NCBI RefSeq assembly: GCF_001687565.2
Contig: NZ_CP016534.2
Location: 1,182,501-1,246,500 of the forward strand
Direction: 5' to 3'
DNA from: Planococcus antarcticus DSM 14505
Lineage (GTDB): Bacteria; Bacillota; Bacilli; Bacillales_A; Planococcaceae
Length of the DNA stretch: 64,000 nt
Below the pieces are notes generated by a model. The model did no database searches. It was not told the origin of the DNA and was given only the letters and a program-made list of their open reading frames with translations. The position numbers and the translations under genes are program-made. Positions 10,669 to 19,357 of the stretch are shown piece by piece; within the stretch, counting starts at the first letter, position 1, and every line of letters starts with the position of its first letter.

Positions 10669-11542
10669 TCGTCAAGAAGAAACAGAGTTACTCATCATTA
10701 CAGGCATGTCGGGAGCAGGCAAAACTGTCGCAATCCAAAGCTTTGAAGATTTAGGTTTTTTTACAATTGATAATTTACCCCCTGCACTGCTGCCCACTTT
10801 TATCAAATTGATGAGAGATTCAGGAAAATCGATGAAACGAGTAGCGGCAGTTATGGATTTGCGTGGCGGAGACTTTTTTGACAGCCTTGTAGACGCAATC
10901 GATCATTTGTCACAGGAACCGAACGTCTCCATCACTGTACTGTTTCTGGATGCGGAAAACCAGACACTGGTGAGCCGATACAAAGAAACAAGAAGGTCCC
11001 ATCCCTTGTCACCGGGTGGATTGGTATTGGGAGGCATTAAAAAAGAGCGAGATATGCTAAGCGATCTTCAAGGAAGAGCCCAATATATCTACAACACGTC
11101 CGATATGACGCCCCGTCAGCTGAAAGAACGAATTATCGCTGATTTTTCAACAAAGTCCAGTAATGTCTTTACGGTGAATGTCATGTCTTTTGGATTTAAG
11201 CATGGAATGCCGATTGATGCCGATTTGGTTTTCGATGTGCGCTTTTTGCCAAATCCCTATTACATTCCAGAACTGAATCCATTATCAGGTCTTGATGAAC
11301 GGGTATCAAGCTATGTTTTGAAATGGCAGGAAACACAGACTCTTCTCGAGAAATTGACGGATCTGCTGCAATTCATGATTCCACAATATAAAAATGAAGG
11401 AAAAGCGCAGCTAGTTATCGCTTTTGGCTGCACAGGTGGCCAACATCGCTCGGTTACTTTGGCTGAATACTACGGCAAGCTTCTAGCTGAAAACAATAAA
11501 GTTATCGTTACGCATAGGGACGTCAAAATAAGAAAGGAATGA
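10661..11542 (+). CDS. rapZ: RNase adaptor / nucleotide-binding protein RapZ (YvcJ)
   Basis: A 293-residue P-loop protein. The Walker A motif GMSGAGKT is at residues 15-22, and the conserved C-terminal block [12 protein letters not shown] is intact. In Escherichia coli RapZ directs RNase E to the GlmZ RNA; in Bacillus YvcJ hydrolyses GTP and affects competence, and its RNA role is not settled. It overlaps the Nudix gene and sits four bases before yvcK. Confidence 0.95.
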   Translation: MDNRQEETELLIITGMSGAGKTVAIQSFEDLGFFTIDNLPPALLPTFIKLMRDSGKSMKRVAAVMDLRGGDFFDSLVDAIDHLSQEPNVSITVLFLDAENQTLVSRYKETRRSHPLSPGGLVLGGIKKERDMLSDLQGRAQYIYNTSDMTPRQLKERIIADFSTKSSNVFTVNVMSFGFKHGMPIDADLVFDVRFLPNPYYIPELNPLSGLDERVSSYVLKWQETQTLLEKLTDLLQFMIPQYKNEGKAQLVIAFGCTGGQHRSVTLAEYYGKLLAENNKVIVTHRDVKIRKE

Positions 11543-11546
11543 GTGC

Positions 11547-12542
11547 ATGGAACTAAATCAGCACCGGAAACGCATCGTTATTTTAGGTGGCGGCACCGGA
11601 CTTTCCACACTTTTGCGCGGATTGAAGCTATATCCCTTGGATTTAACAGCAATTGTTACTGTTGCAGATGACGGGGGAAGTTCAGGGCGTTTAAGAAATG
11701 ATTTGGATATTCCTCCTCCAGGAGATATCCGTAACGTCTTGGCAGCATTATCGGATACGGAACCATTAGTTGCTGAAATGTTCCAATACCGTTTTAAGCA
11801 ATCTTTAGATCTTGACGGCCATTCTTTGGGGAATTTGATGCTTGCCGCGTTGACGGATATTACAGGGGATTTTTCACATGCTGTCCGCGAAATGAGCCGT
11901 GTATTAAGCGTTAATGGAACCGTGTTGCCTGCAGCCAATCAAATCGTAACGCTGAATGCGGAATTGGAAGACGGCACTATCATTAAAGGAGAGTCCAAGA
12001 TTCCAGCCTATCTTCAACCAATCAAACGGGTGTTTATCGAACCTCATGATGTAAAAACCTTGCCTGCAACTATAGCAGCGATTGAAAATGCAGACGTTAT
12101 TGTGGTCGGTCCGGGTTCTCTGTATACCAGCATTTTACCTAATTTGTTAGTAAAAGACATAAAAAAAGCGGTGGTCGCTGCGAAAGCCAAGAAAATCTAC
12201 ATCTGCAATTTGATGACGCAAGCGGGCGAAACGTATAAATATACTGCTTCTGACCATGTCCAGGCAATTTACGATCATGTCGGCGAAAGTTTTCTTGACG
12301 CCATCCTGCTTGATAAAGTCCAAATGCCACCGGTTGTTGCCGAACGTTACGAAAAAGAACAAGCATGGCCGGTTGAATATGACGAAGAGCGACTGAGACA
12401 GCTGGGCCTTGAAGTCTACAGAAAAGACATTGCCAATATTTCAGGAGAAACTGTACGTCATGAGCCAATGAAAGTGGCGGAATGGTTATTTGAATATGCT
12501 GGGGGCCGTGCCAGTGAAGATTCGAAGCAAATCTTTTTTTAA
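11547..12542 (+). CDS. yvcK: Gluconeogenesis factor YvcK / GlmR
   Basis: A 331-residue member of the CofD/UPF0052 family. Glycine-rich ILGGGTGLSTLLRGLK near the start and VADDGGSSGRLR followed by PPPGDIRN form the nucleotide-sugar pocket. In B. subtilis it binds UDP-GlcNAc, stimulates GlmS and is needed on gluconeogenic carbon. Its place beside rapZ, whiA and crh links cell-wall precursor supply with carbon signalling. AAGGAATGAG precedes the ATG. Confidence 0.95.
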   Translation: MELNQHRKRIVILGGGTGLSTLLRGLKLYPLDLTAIVTVADDGGSSGRLRNDLDIPPPGDIRNVLAALSDTEPLVAEMFQYRFKQSLDLDGHSLGNLMLAALTDITGDFSHAVREMSRVLSVNGTVLPAANQIVTLNAELEDGTIIKGESKIPAYLQPIKRVFIEPHDVKTLPATIAAIENADVIVVGPGSLYTSILPNLLVKDIKKAVVAAKAKKIYICNLMTQAGETYKYTASDHVQAIYDHVGESFLDAILLDKVQMPPVVAERYEKEQAWPVEYDEERLRQLGLEVYRKDIANISGETVRHEPMKVAEWLFEYAGGRASEDSKQIFF

Positions 12543-12565
12543 TGCTTTGAAAGGGGGAACGAATT

Positions 12566-13516
12566 TTGTCTTTTGCATCAGAAACAAAGAAAGAAATGAC
12601 GCAAATCGACGTGGACGATTGTTGTGGCAAAGCGGAGCTTTCCGCAATGATTAGAATGAACGGCACCTTGTCGTTTTCCAATCGGCAACTGAGCCTGGAC
12701 ATCCAAACCGAGAATGCAGCGATAGCTCGGCGCATCTATACGCTGTTAAAGCGATTTTACAAAGCTTATCCTGTCGAATTGCTAGTCAGAAAAAAGATGC
12801 GTTTAAAAAAGAACAATATTTATATTTGCAGAATTCGTGAAGGAGCTAAGCATGTTCTCGAAGATTTGGAAATTTTGACGGAAGGTTTTCAGTTCCAGCA
12901 TCAAATTGTCAAGAGCCTAATCGAGAAGAACTGTTGCAAACGCTCTTATTTGCGTGGGGCTTTTTTGGCTGGAGGATCTGTCAATAACCCTGAAACTTCA
13001 TCCTATCATTTGGAAATCTACTCTCTTTATAAAGACCATGCAGACTCTTTGGTCGACTTGATGAACGAGTTTCATTTGAATAGTAAGACGATTGAACGGA
13101 AAAAAGGCTTTGTGACTTATCTGAAAGAAGCGGAAAAAATTGCAGACTTTTTGAGCGTTACAGGAGCCCATTCCGCTTTATTGAAATTTGAGGATGTCCG
13201 AATCATTCGAGACATGCGCAACAGCGTAAACCGTCTCGTAAATTGTGAAACTGCTAACTTGAACAAAACCATCGATGCCGCTTTACGGCAGGTGGAAAAT
13301 ATCCGTTTTATCGATGAAGCAATTGGAATCGACCAATTGCCTGAAAGGTTGCGTGAAATTGCTCGACTTCGGGTAGAGTATCAAGACGTGACTCTCAAAG
13401 AGTTGGGTGAAATGGTATCGAGTGGTTCGGTCAGCAAGTCTGGTGTCAACCACAGGCTGCGAAAAATCGATGAGATTGCAGCGTCACTGAGAAAGGGAGA
13501 AATGATCGGCCGCTAA
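12566..13516 (+). CDS. whiA: WhiA, DNA-binding protein of cell division and chromosome segregation
   Basis: A 316-residue protein opening [12 protein letters not shown], the usual WhiA N-terminus, from a TTG codon with AAGGGGG upstream. The N-terminal two-thirds is a degenerate LAGLIDADG homing-endonuclease fold ([15 protein letters not shown]), and the C-terminal 85 residues hold the helix-turn-helix ([20 protein letters not shown]). In Streptomyces it is a sporulation activator; in Bacillus it affects division and nucleoid segregation. Confidence 0.95.
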   Translation: MSFASETKKEMTQIDVDDCCGKAELSAMIRMNGTLSFSNRQLSLDIQTENAAIARRIYTLLKRFYKAYPVELLVRKKMRLKKNNIYICRIREGAKHVLEDLEILTEGFQFQHQIVKSLIEKNCCKRSYLRGAFLAGGSVNNPETSSYHLEIYSLYKDHADSLVDLMNEFHLNSKTIERKKGFVTYLKEAEKIADFLSVTGAHSALLKFEDVRIIRDMRNSVNRLVNCETANLNKTIDAALRQVENIRFIDEAIGIDQLPERLREIARLRVEYQDVTLKELGEMVSSGSVSKSGVNHRLRKIDEIAASLRKGEMIGR

Positions 13517-13569
13517 TTGCTGGCTGTTCTTTCATATATAAGAGAGTGAAGTTTCAGAGGAGGATAAGC

Positions 13570-13827
13570 ATGGTTGAAAAAAAGGTGAAAGTACAATTAA
13601 AAACAGGTCTTCAAGCAAGACAGGCTGCATTATTTGTTCAGGAAGCGAACCGATACAGTGCAGATGTCTATTTAGAAAAAGACAATAAAAAAGTAAACGC
13701 CAAAAGCATCATGGGAATCATGAGCTTGGCCATCAGCAAAGGCACAGAAGTCAAAATTTCAGCAGATGGATTGGATGAGGAAAAAGCGGTTCATTCCTTA
13801 TCGGAGATCATTGAAAAGGAAGCGTAA
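13570..13827 (+). CDS. crh: Catabolite repression HPr-like protein Crh
   Basis: I place the start at ATG 13570 after AGGAGG (13558-13563), giving 85 residues. Position 15 is Gln, not the phosphorylatable His of HPr, and Ser46 lies in NAKSIMGIMSLA, so HprK can phosphorylate it but PTS enzyme I cannot. This marks Crh, the co-effector of CcpA. Residue 18 is Gln, while Pro is usual after QAR in Crh and HPr. It follows whiA as in Bacillus and ends at a shared terminator with clpP. Confidence 0.95.
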   Translation: MVEKKVKVQLKTGLQARQAALFVQEANRYSADVYLEKDNKKVNAKSIMGIMSLAISKGTEVKISADGLDEEKAVHSLSEIIEKEA

Positions 13828-13860
13828 ATAAAAAGCGTTATACTTGAAAAAAACAAAAAA

Positions 13861-13890
13861 ACTCACAGCGCAAAGCTGTGAGTTTTTGTT
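13861..13890. terminator. Bidirectional terminator between crh and clpP
   Basis: ACTCACAGC / GCTGTGAGT with a five-base loop, A-rich on the left and T-rich on the right, so it can stop both converging transcripts. Confidence 0.9.
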
Positions 13891-14502
13891 TTAGCTATCT
13901 TTTTTATGATCTTCAGGCAATTTACTGCGTGTGATAACCTGATCAATCAAGCCGTATTCAAGCGCGCGTTCTGCCGTCATGAAGTTATCACGGTCCGTGT
14001 CTTTGGAAATGACATCGATCGGCTGACCCGTGCGTTCAGAAAGAATCTGGTTCAACTTCTCGCGAAGATGAAGAATGCGTTTTGCTGCAATTTCAATTTC
14101 AGTTGCTTGCCCTTGAGCACCACCAAGCGGTTGGTGAATCATGACTTCGGCATTTGGAAGCGCAAGGCGTTTGCCTTTTGTTCCAGCGGCCAACAGGAAA
14201 GCTCCCATCGAAGCAGCCATACCGATACAGATAGTCTGAACATCTGGACGGATAAATTGCATGGTGTCATAAATCGCCATTCCGGCAGTGATGCTACCAC
14301 CTGGGCTGTTGATATAAATTGAAATGTCTTTATCTGGATCTTCTGCTTCAAGGAACAGGAGCTGTGCAACGATTGAATTCGCAACATTATCATCAATGCC
14401 GCTGCCCAGCATAATGACGCGGTCTTTCAACAAACGCGAGTAAATATCATAAGCACGTTCGCCTCGGCTAGTTTGTTCAATTACTGTAGGAATTAAGTTC
14501 AT
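13891..14502 (-). CDS. clpP: ATP-dependent Clp protease proteolytic subunit
   Basis: A 203-residue serine protease with the triad Ser98 (GMAASMGAF), His123 (MIHQPLGG) and Asp172 (KDTDRDNF) all in the expected places. It forms the 14-mer that works with ClpC, ClpE or ClpX. The ATG has a CCTCCT complement (AGGAGG) upstream. The promoter overlaps a CtsR operator, so heat and protein stress control is expected. SmpB and ssrA, which tag substrates for this protease, are 12 kb away. Confidence 0.98.
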   Translation of the reverse strand: MNLIPTVIEQTSRGERAYDIYSRLLKDRVIMLGSGIDDNVANSIVAQLLFLEAEDPDKDISIYINSPGGSITAGMAIYDTMQFIRPDVQTICIGMAASMGAFLLAAGTKGKRLALPNAEVMIHQPLGGAQGQATEIEIAAKRILHLREKLNQILSERTGQPIDVISKDTDRDNFMTAERALEYGLIDQVITRSKLPEDHKKDS

Positions 14503-14567
14503 AGAATAGTTCCTCCTCGATTAAGTGGTTTACAAACAATACTGAAAAAACTCTCAGCTGTACTATT

Positions 14568-14597
14568 ATCATACACATCATGGTCAATGAAGGTCAA
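14568..14597 (-). promoter_or_regulatory. SigA promoter of clpP
   Basis: On the minus strand, TTGACC (14597-14592) and TATGAT (14573-14568) are 18 bases apart, leaving a leader of about 60 bases. The -35 box lies inside the CtsR operator. Confidence 0.8.
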
Positions 14598-14598
14598 A
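14582..14598. promoter_or_regulatory. CtsR operator
   Basis: GGTCAAT-GAA-GGTCAAA matches the CtsR heptad direct repeat (GGTCAAA, 3-base spacer, GGTCAAA) at 13 of 14 repeat positions. It covers the clpP -35 box, so repressor binding should exclude polymerase. CtsR itself is not encoded in this window. Confidence 0.9.
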
Positions 14599-14621
14599 TC
14601 TAACGAATTAAAAAAAATAGC

Positions 14622-14650
14622 TTGCTTAAGTGAAAGTGTTTTCGTATAAT
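14622..14650 (+). promoter_or_regulatory. Promoter of tRNA-Arg
   Basis: TTGCTT (14622-14627), 17 bases, TATAAT (14645-14650). It diverges from the clpP promoter with 24 bases between the two -35 boxes. Confidence 0.85.
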
Positions 14651-14674
14651 AGAAAAGTCGCTAATAGCGAAAAT

Positions 14675-14746
14675 GCCCTCGTAGTGTAATGGATCACACG
14701 TAAGATTCCGGTTCTTGAGATGAAGGTTCGATTCCTTCCGAGGGCA
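14675..14746 (+). tRNA. tRNA-Arg (anticodon CCG)
   Basis: A full cloverleaf folds by eye. The acceptor is GCCCTCG/CGAGGGC with discriminator A. The D arm is GTGT/ACAC. The anticodon stem is TAAGA/TCTTG with loop TTCCGGT (CCG, reading CGG). The T arm is GAAGG/CCTTC with loop TTCGATT. CCA is not encoded and must be added by the nucleotidyltransferase. Confidence 0.93.
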
Positions 14747-14751
14747 TACTA

Positions 14752-14797
14752 AAAAAATGACTTTGCTCGCCTTACGAGGTGAGCAAAGTCATTTTTT
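14752..14797 (+). terminator. Terminator after tRNA-Arg
   Basis: A long stem (AATGACTTTGCTCGCC with GGTGAGCAAAGTCATT) over a six-base loop, followed by TTTTTT. Confidence 0.9.
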
Positions 14798-14884
14798 ATT
14801 TGGGGTAATTAAGAGGTTGCGTTAAACAATAAGCCGCAAAGGGATAGCCAGTAAAGATGAATAGAGTAGAAAGGAAGGGAAAAG

Positions 14885-15115
14885 ATGTTTACATTATATA
14901 CGCGCGCAAACTGTCCGCTTTGCGATGAAGCTAAGTTGATGATTCAACTTGTTAATGAAGATATTCCTTTGTCTTATAGGGAAGTAGACATTGAGAGTGA
15001 TGATACTTTACATGAGAAATACATGCTAATGATTCCGGTTCTGGAAAAAGACAATCACGTATTGTTATATGGCAATATCGGTTACGTAGAATTACTGGAA
15101 GCGTTAGAAAATTAA
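14885..15115 (+). CDS. Glutaredoxin-like small protein (DUF836 type)
   Basis: A 76-residue thioredoxin-fold protein beginning MFTLYTRANCPLCDEAK, with a Cys-Pro-Leu-Cys pair near residues 10-13 and a likely cis-Pro in LMIPVL. This fits the DUF836 glutaredoxin-like family seen next to cggR in many Bacillales. Its redox partner and substrate are unknown. GGAAGGG lies a few bases upstream. It is separate from the glycolytic transcript, which has its own promoter at 15129. Confidence 0.85.
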   Translation: MFTLYTRANCPLCDEAKLMIQLVNEDIPLSYREVDIESDDTLHEKYMLMIPVLEKDNHVLLYGNIGYVELLEALEN

Positions 15116-15128
15116 CGCTTCTTTTTAG

Positions 15129-15157
15129 TTGCAATTAAAAGAGGGATTGGGTAGAAT
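15129..15157 (+). promoter_or_regulatory. SigA promoter of the cggR-gapA operon
   Basis: TTGCAA (15129-15134), 17 bases, TAGAAT (15152-15157), with the CggR operator starting nine bases further on. Confidence 0.85.
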
Positions 15158-15165
15158 GAATTTAG

Positions 15166-15201
15166 TGGGACACAAAATTATTTAATGGGACAAAAAACGT
15201 C
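15166..15201 (+). promoter_or_regulatory. CggR operator
   Basis: Two direct repeats, TGGGAC-N6-TTAT and TGGGAC-N6-CGTC, separated by four bases. This matches the B. subtilis arrangement (GGGAC-N6-TGTC-N4 repeated). It lies just downstream of the promoter, where CggR acts as a roadblock relieved by fructose-1,6-bisphosphate. Confidence 0.9.
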
Positions 15202-15222
15202 CAGCTAGAACGGAGTGAAAGT

Positions 15223-16266
15223 GTGGATGCATTATCTGCGGCTCAGCAAAAGCTGATGCCTGAAATGTCCGAGCTCCTGAAAAAGCGATACCAGATTTTA
15301 CAGACAATCAATTTGGAACAACCAATCGGCAGGCGCACGTTAAGCGAAGTTGCCGGTGCAACAGAGCGTGAGATTAGGAAAGAAACCGATTTGCTGCGTA
15401 ATCAGCAGCTGATTGAAATGAAGACAGCAGGCATGGCAGTCACTTCGCAAGGATTAGAAGTGCTGGAAAAGCTGAAAATTTTCGTTCGCGAAATGTCCGG
15501 ACTGACAGATATGGAAGTGCAGTTGCAGAAAATCTTAAAGATCTCGAAAGTGGTGATTTTGCCACAGGACAGTGATGAGATTCCAGCAGTGAAATCCCAT
15601 GTTGGCAAAGAAGCTGCCCGTATTCTGGAAGCATTATTTGGACGCTATGAAAAAATAGCTGTCACTGGCGGCAGTACGATGGCAGCCATTTCAAAAGAGT
15701 TGTCGATTGGCAAACCCAACCGGGCGCTTCAATTTATCGCAGCCCGCGGTGGACTAGGAGAGGATGTCCTGCATCAGGCCAACACCATCGCAGCTGCCTT
15801 TGCCGAAAAAACAGGCGGTTCATTCAAAACCCTTTACTTGCCTGATCACTTGAGCGCTGAAGCTTTCGCTATGATGATGAAAGAGCCGGTGATCAAAGAA
15901 ATGATGGACCTGTATGACCAGACCGATGTAGTGGTCCATGGCATAGGCAATGCGGAAGAGATGGCGGTTCGCCGGCATTCTTCTCTGGAAGAAGTAGAAA
16001 AGATACGTTCAGGCGGAGCGGTTAGTGAGGCTTTCGGCTATTATTTCGATAAAGACGGAAAAATTGTTTATCGCATCCGTACAGCGGGCATTCAATTGGA
16101 ACAGGTGCAAAAAGCTTCAACAATTTTAGCAGTTGCCGGTGGAGGTTCAAAAGCAAGAGCGATTTTATCTTATCTCAAGAATGCGTCGAATCCGACAGTG
16201 TTGGTCACAGACGAGGGCGCTGCACGAAAAATTATTGAATTGACTAAAAAATTGGAGGAATTATAA
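15223..16266 (+). CDS. cggR: Central glycolytic genes regulator CggR
   Basis: A 347-residue SorC/DeoR-family repressor. An N-terminal winged helix (about 25-75, LSEVAGATEREIRKETDLLR) is followed by a sugar-phosphate-binding domain with GGSTMAAISKEL and GIGNAEEMAVRR. It senses fructose-1,6-bisphosphate and represses its own operon. The GTG start is placed after CGGAGTG at 15211. It is first in the operon and ends directly against gapA, with the gapA ribosome site inside its last codons. Confidence 0.96.
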   Translation: MDALSAAQQKLMPEMSELLKKRYQILQTINLEQPIGRRTLSEVAGATEREIRKETDLLRNQQLIEMKTAGMAVTSQGLEVLEKLKIFVREMSGLTDMEVQLQKILKISKVVILPQDSDEIPAVKSHVGKEAARILEALFGRYEKIAVTGGSTMAAISKELSIGKPNRALQFIAARGGLGEDVLHQANTIAAAFAEKTGGSFKTLYLPDHLSAEAFAMMMKEPVIKEMMDLYDQTDVVVHGIGNAEEMAVRRHSSLEEVEKIRSGGAVSEAFGYYFDKDGKIVYRIRTAGIQLEQVQKASTILAVAGGGSKARAILSYLKNASNPTVLVTDEGAARKIIELTKKLEEL

Positions 16267-17274
16267 ATGACTTTGAAATTAGCAATTAACGGATTTGGAC
16301 GTATTGGACGCATTGTATTTCGCGAAGCTTTAACAAATGACGACGTAGAAGTGGTAGCAGTAAATGACTTGACTGACGCTAAAATGCTTGCTCACCTTCT
16401 AAAGTATGATTCAATTCACGGAATATTGGATGCTGAAGTTTCAACAGAGGGCGACAACATTGTTGTTAACGGCAAAACAATCCGCGTATTCTCTGAAAAA
16501 GATCCATCAAACCTTCCATGGGGAGAGATTGGCGTAGACATCGTTGTTGAGTCTACTGGATTCTTCACAGACACAGAATCTGCTTCAAAACACATTGCAG
16601 CCGGAGCGAAAAAAGTAATCGTTTCAGCACCAGGTAAAAACGGCATGAAAACACTTGTTATGGGTGTAAACCATGAAACGTACAACCCTGAAGAGCACCA
16701 TGTTATTTCGAACGCATCTTGTACGACAAATGGTCTTGCAGGAATAGCGAAAGTATTGAATGACCGTTTCGGCATCAAACATGCCATGATGACAACAATC
16801 CACTCTTACACAAATGATCAAATTCTTTTGGATTCTCCGCACAAAGATTTCCGTCGTGCGCGTGCAGCTGCAGAATCAATGATTCCGACAACAACTGGAG
16901 CCGCTTTAGCGGTTGCAAAAGTATTGCCTGAGTTAAAAGGCAAAATTGATGGAATGGCGATTCGCGTTCCAACACCAAACGTTTCATTAATCGATTTAGT
17001 TGCTCATCTTGAAAAAGATGTAACTGTCGAAGATGTTAACAATGCTTTAAAAGAAGCATCTGAAAACGAATTGAAAGGTTTCATGGATTACAGCGAACTT
17101 CCACTTGTTTCTAGAGACTATAACGGCAACACGGCTTCATCAACCGTTGACGCTCTTTCTACAATGGTTGTTGGCGACAACATGATCAAAGTTCTTTCTT
17201 GGTATGATAACGAATCTGGCTATTCAGGCCGTTGTATCGACCTTGCCTTGCACATGTACAAAACCGGATTGTAA
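16267..17274 (+). CDS. gapA: Glyceraldehyde-3-phosphate dehydrogenase (glycolytic)
   Basis: A 335-residue NAD-dependent enzyme. NGFGRIGR at the N-terminus binds NAD, SNASCTTN carries the catalytic Cys, and SWYDNESGYSGR closes the protein. It makes 1,3-bisphosphoglycerate. The ATG follows the cggR stop without a gap and is served by GGAGG at 16253. Its codon use looks more selected than its neighbours (many GAA, AAA and GTT/CGT codons), as expected for a highly expressed gene. A terminator hairpin separates it from pgk. Confidence 0.98.
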   Translation: MTLKLAINGFGRIGRIVFREALTNDDVEVVAVNDLTDAKMLAHLLKYDSIHGILDAEVSTEGDNIVVNGKTIRVFSEKDPSNLPWGEIGVDIVVESTGFFTDTESASKHIAAGAKKVIVSAPGKNGMKTLVMGVNHETYNPEEHHVISNASCTTNGLAGIAKVLNDRFGIKHAMMTTIHSYTNDQILLDSPHKDFRRARAAAESMIPTTTGAALAVAKVLPELKGKIDGMAIRVPTPNVSLIDLVAHLEKDVTVEDVNNALKEASENELKGFMDYSELPLVSRDYNGNTASSTVDALSTMVVGDNMIKVLSWYDNESGYSGRCIDLALHMYKTGL

Positions 17275-17326
17275 TCTCAAAATCATAGCTTAATTACCAA
17301 TGAACCTCTATAATAAAAGAGGGTAA

Positions 17327-17361
17327 AAGGGGCGGGGACATACCCCGTCCCTTATTTTTTT
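17327..17361 (+). terminator. Hairpin terminator between gapA and pgk
   Basis: AAGGGGCGGGG pairs with CCCCGTCCCTT (one mismatch) over a five-base loop, then ATTTTTTT. It is strong enough to reduce read-through inside the glycolytic cluster. A TATAAT at 17309 lies before it, but I see no convincing -35. Confidence 0.8.
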
Positions 17362-17383
17362 GAATACAAATAGGAGGTATTTC

Positions 17384-18568
17384 ATGCAGCAGAAAATGAC
17401 CATGAAAGATTTGGATTTGAAAGGAAAACGTGTATTTTGCCGTGTCGATTTCAATGTACCGATGGAAGAGGGCAAGGTGACGGACGATACAAGAATCCGT
17501 GCCGCTGTACCGACTATTAAGTACCTGATCGAACAAGGCGCGAAAGTGATTTTGGCCAGCCACTTAGGCCGTCCTGAGGGTGAGTTCAATGAAGACATGA
17601 GACTCGCTGCAACAGGCGTCCGGTTAGCTGAATTGTTACATAAAGAAGTGAAAAGTCTGGAAGAGTCGATTGGCGAGAAAGTCGAAAAGGAAATTTCAGC
17701 GATGCAAGAAGGCGATATCATCCTGCTTGAAAACGTCCGTTTCAATCCGGGAGAAGAAAAGAATGATGAGGAGTTGGCAAAAGCATTTGCTGCACTGGCT
17801 GATGTCTTTGTCAATGATGCATTCGGCGCAGCTCACCGTGCTCATGCTTCTACAGCTGGTATTGCAAGCTATCTGCCAGCGGTATCAGGTTTGCTGCTGG
17901 AAAAAGAGCTCGATGTGCTAGGGAAAGCGTTATCTGAACCCGAAAGGCCGTTTACAGCAATTATCGGTGGCGCTAAAGTAAAAGATAAAATCGGCGTTAT
18001 TGATCATTTATTGGATAAAGTCGACAATTTATTGATTGGCGGAGGACTTTCGTACACCTTTATCAAAGCACAAGGCTTTGAAATCGGAAACTCCCTAGTG
18101 GAAGAAGATAAATTAGAACTGGCTAAATCTTTCATCGAAAAGGCGAAACAAAAAGGCGTTAACTTCTATTTGCCAGTTGACGCGACAGTGGCAAGTGAAT
18201 TCTCGAAAGATGCGGCTACGAAAAGCGTGAATATCCAGGAAATTCCTTCAGACTGGATGGGACTGGATATTGGTCCAGAAACTGTGAAAGTGTATGCGGA
18301 TGTCATTAAAAACTCGAAGTTGATCATCTGGAACGGGCCAATGGGCGTCTTTGAAATGCCGGCTTTTGAAAACGGTACGAAATCCGTTGCGCAGGCGATG
18401 GCTGAAACCTCAGGCTATACAGTAATTGGCGGCGGAGATTCTGCTGCAGCTGTTGAAAAATTCCATGTGGCCGATAAAATGGATCACATCTCTACGGGCG
18501 GGGGTGCCTCCCTCGAGTTTATGGAGGGCAAGGATTTGCCGGGTGTCAGTGCATTAACGGATAAGTAA
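17384..18568 (+). CDS. pgk: Phosphoglycerate kinase
   Basis: A 394-residue enzyme from ATG 17384, which follows TAGGAGG at 17371; a TTG eight codons upstream would put the ribosome site inside the gene. CRVDFNVPM and [10 protein letters not shown] form the 3-phosphoglycerate site, and [12 protein letters not shown] and [13 protein letters not shown] the nucleotide side. It makes ATP from 1,3-bisphosphoglycerate. The gene is followed 27 bases later by tpiA. Confidence 0.98.
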   Translation: MQQKMTMKDLDLKGKRVFCRVDFNVPMEEGKVTDDTRIRAAVPTIKYLIEQGAKVILASHLGRPEGEFNEDMRLAATGVRLAELLHKEVKSLEESIGEKVEKEISAMQEGDIILLENVRFNPGEEKNDEELAKAFAALADVFVNDAFGAAHRAHASTAGIASYLPAVSGLLLEKELDVLGKALSEPERPFTAIIGGAKVKDKIGVIDHLLDKVDNLLIGGGLSYTFIKAQGFEIGNSLVEEDKLELAKSFIEKAKQKGVNFYLPVDATVASEFSKDAATKSVNIQEIPSDWMGLDIGPETVKVYADVIKNSKLIIWNGPMGVFEMPAFENGTKSVAQAMAETSGYTVIGGGDSAAAVEKFHVADKMDHISTGGGASLEFMEGKDLPGVSALTDK

Positions 18569-18595
18569 GGCGATTAATTGAAAGGGAGTGTTTTT

Positions 18596-19357
18596 GTGAG
18601 AAAACCAATTATTGCAGGAAACTGGAAAATGTATAAAACAGCAACAGAGGCAAAACAATTTGTCGAAGAAGTGAATGGCTTAGTGCCGGATTCTGAAAAA
18701 TTGGATGCCGTTATTTGCGCACCTGCGATTTTCCTAGCGCAGCTGGTCGTTTCTGCAGAAAACAGCCCGCTTCAAATCGGTGCACAAACAATGTCCGAAG
18801 AAGATGAAGGCGCGTTTACCGGAGAAATCAGCCCTGTCCAGTTAACGGACATCGGTGTAAAATACGTCATTATTGGACATTCAGAACGCCGCCAATATTT
18901 CAACGAGACAGATGAGTCAGCAAATAAAAAAGTAAAAGCTGCTTTCAATCATGGATTAATTCCAATTCTTTGTGTCGGCGAAACGCTAGAGCAGCGTGAA
19001 AATGGCGAAACAGGTGCTGTAGTTGAAGCGCAAGTAGAACAAGGGATTTCCGGTTTGACCGAAGAACAAATCACGCAATTGGTCATTGCTTATGAGCCTA
19101 TCTGGGCAATCGGTACAGGAAAAACCGCAACTGCGGAAGACGCTAACGAAGTTTGCGGAATCGTCCGTAAAAAAGTGGCAGCATTGTATCACGATGAGGC
19201 AGCTGAAAAGCTTCGCATTCAATATGGCGGCAGCGTAAAACCGGCTACTATTGACGAATTAATGGGCATGGAGCATATTGACGGAGCATTGGTTGGAGGC
19301 GCAAGCTTGGAAGCCGGTTCATTTGTTAAATTGTTGGAGGCTGGTTCACATGCGTAA
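18596..19357 (+). CDS. tpiA: Triosephosphate isomerase
   Basis: I use GTG 18596, giving [13 protein letters not shown] at the N-terminus (catalytic Lys) and 253 residues; AAGGGAG at 18582 fits it. The other catalytic residues are in IGHSERR (His) and [14 protein letters not shown] (Glu), and YGGSVKP forms the phosphate site. It interconverts dihydroxyacetone phosphate and glyceraldehyde 3-phosphate. The gene overlaps gpmI by eight bases. Confidence 0.98.
   Translation: MRKPIIAGNWKMYKTATEAKQFVEEVNGLVPDSEKLDAVICAPAIFLAQLVVSAENSPLQIGAQTMSEEDEGAFTGEISPVQLTDIGVKYVIIGHSERRQYFNETDESANKKVKAAFNHGLIPILCVGETLEQRENGETGAVVEAQVEQGISGLTEEQITQLVIAYEPIWAIGTGKTATAEDANEVCGIVRKKVAALYHDEAAEKLRIQYGGSVKPATIDELMGMEHIDGALVGGASLEAGSFVKLLEAGSHA

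Noticed and set aside
14810..14850. Possible SigB promoter before the glutaredoxin-like gene (GTTAAA, 14 bases, GGGATA)
   Set aside because: The -10 part departs from the GGGTAT/GGGAAT consensus and there is no supporting context.
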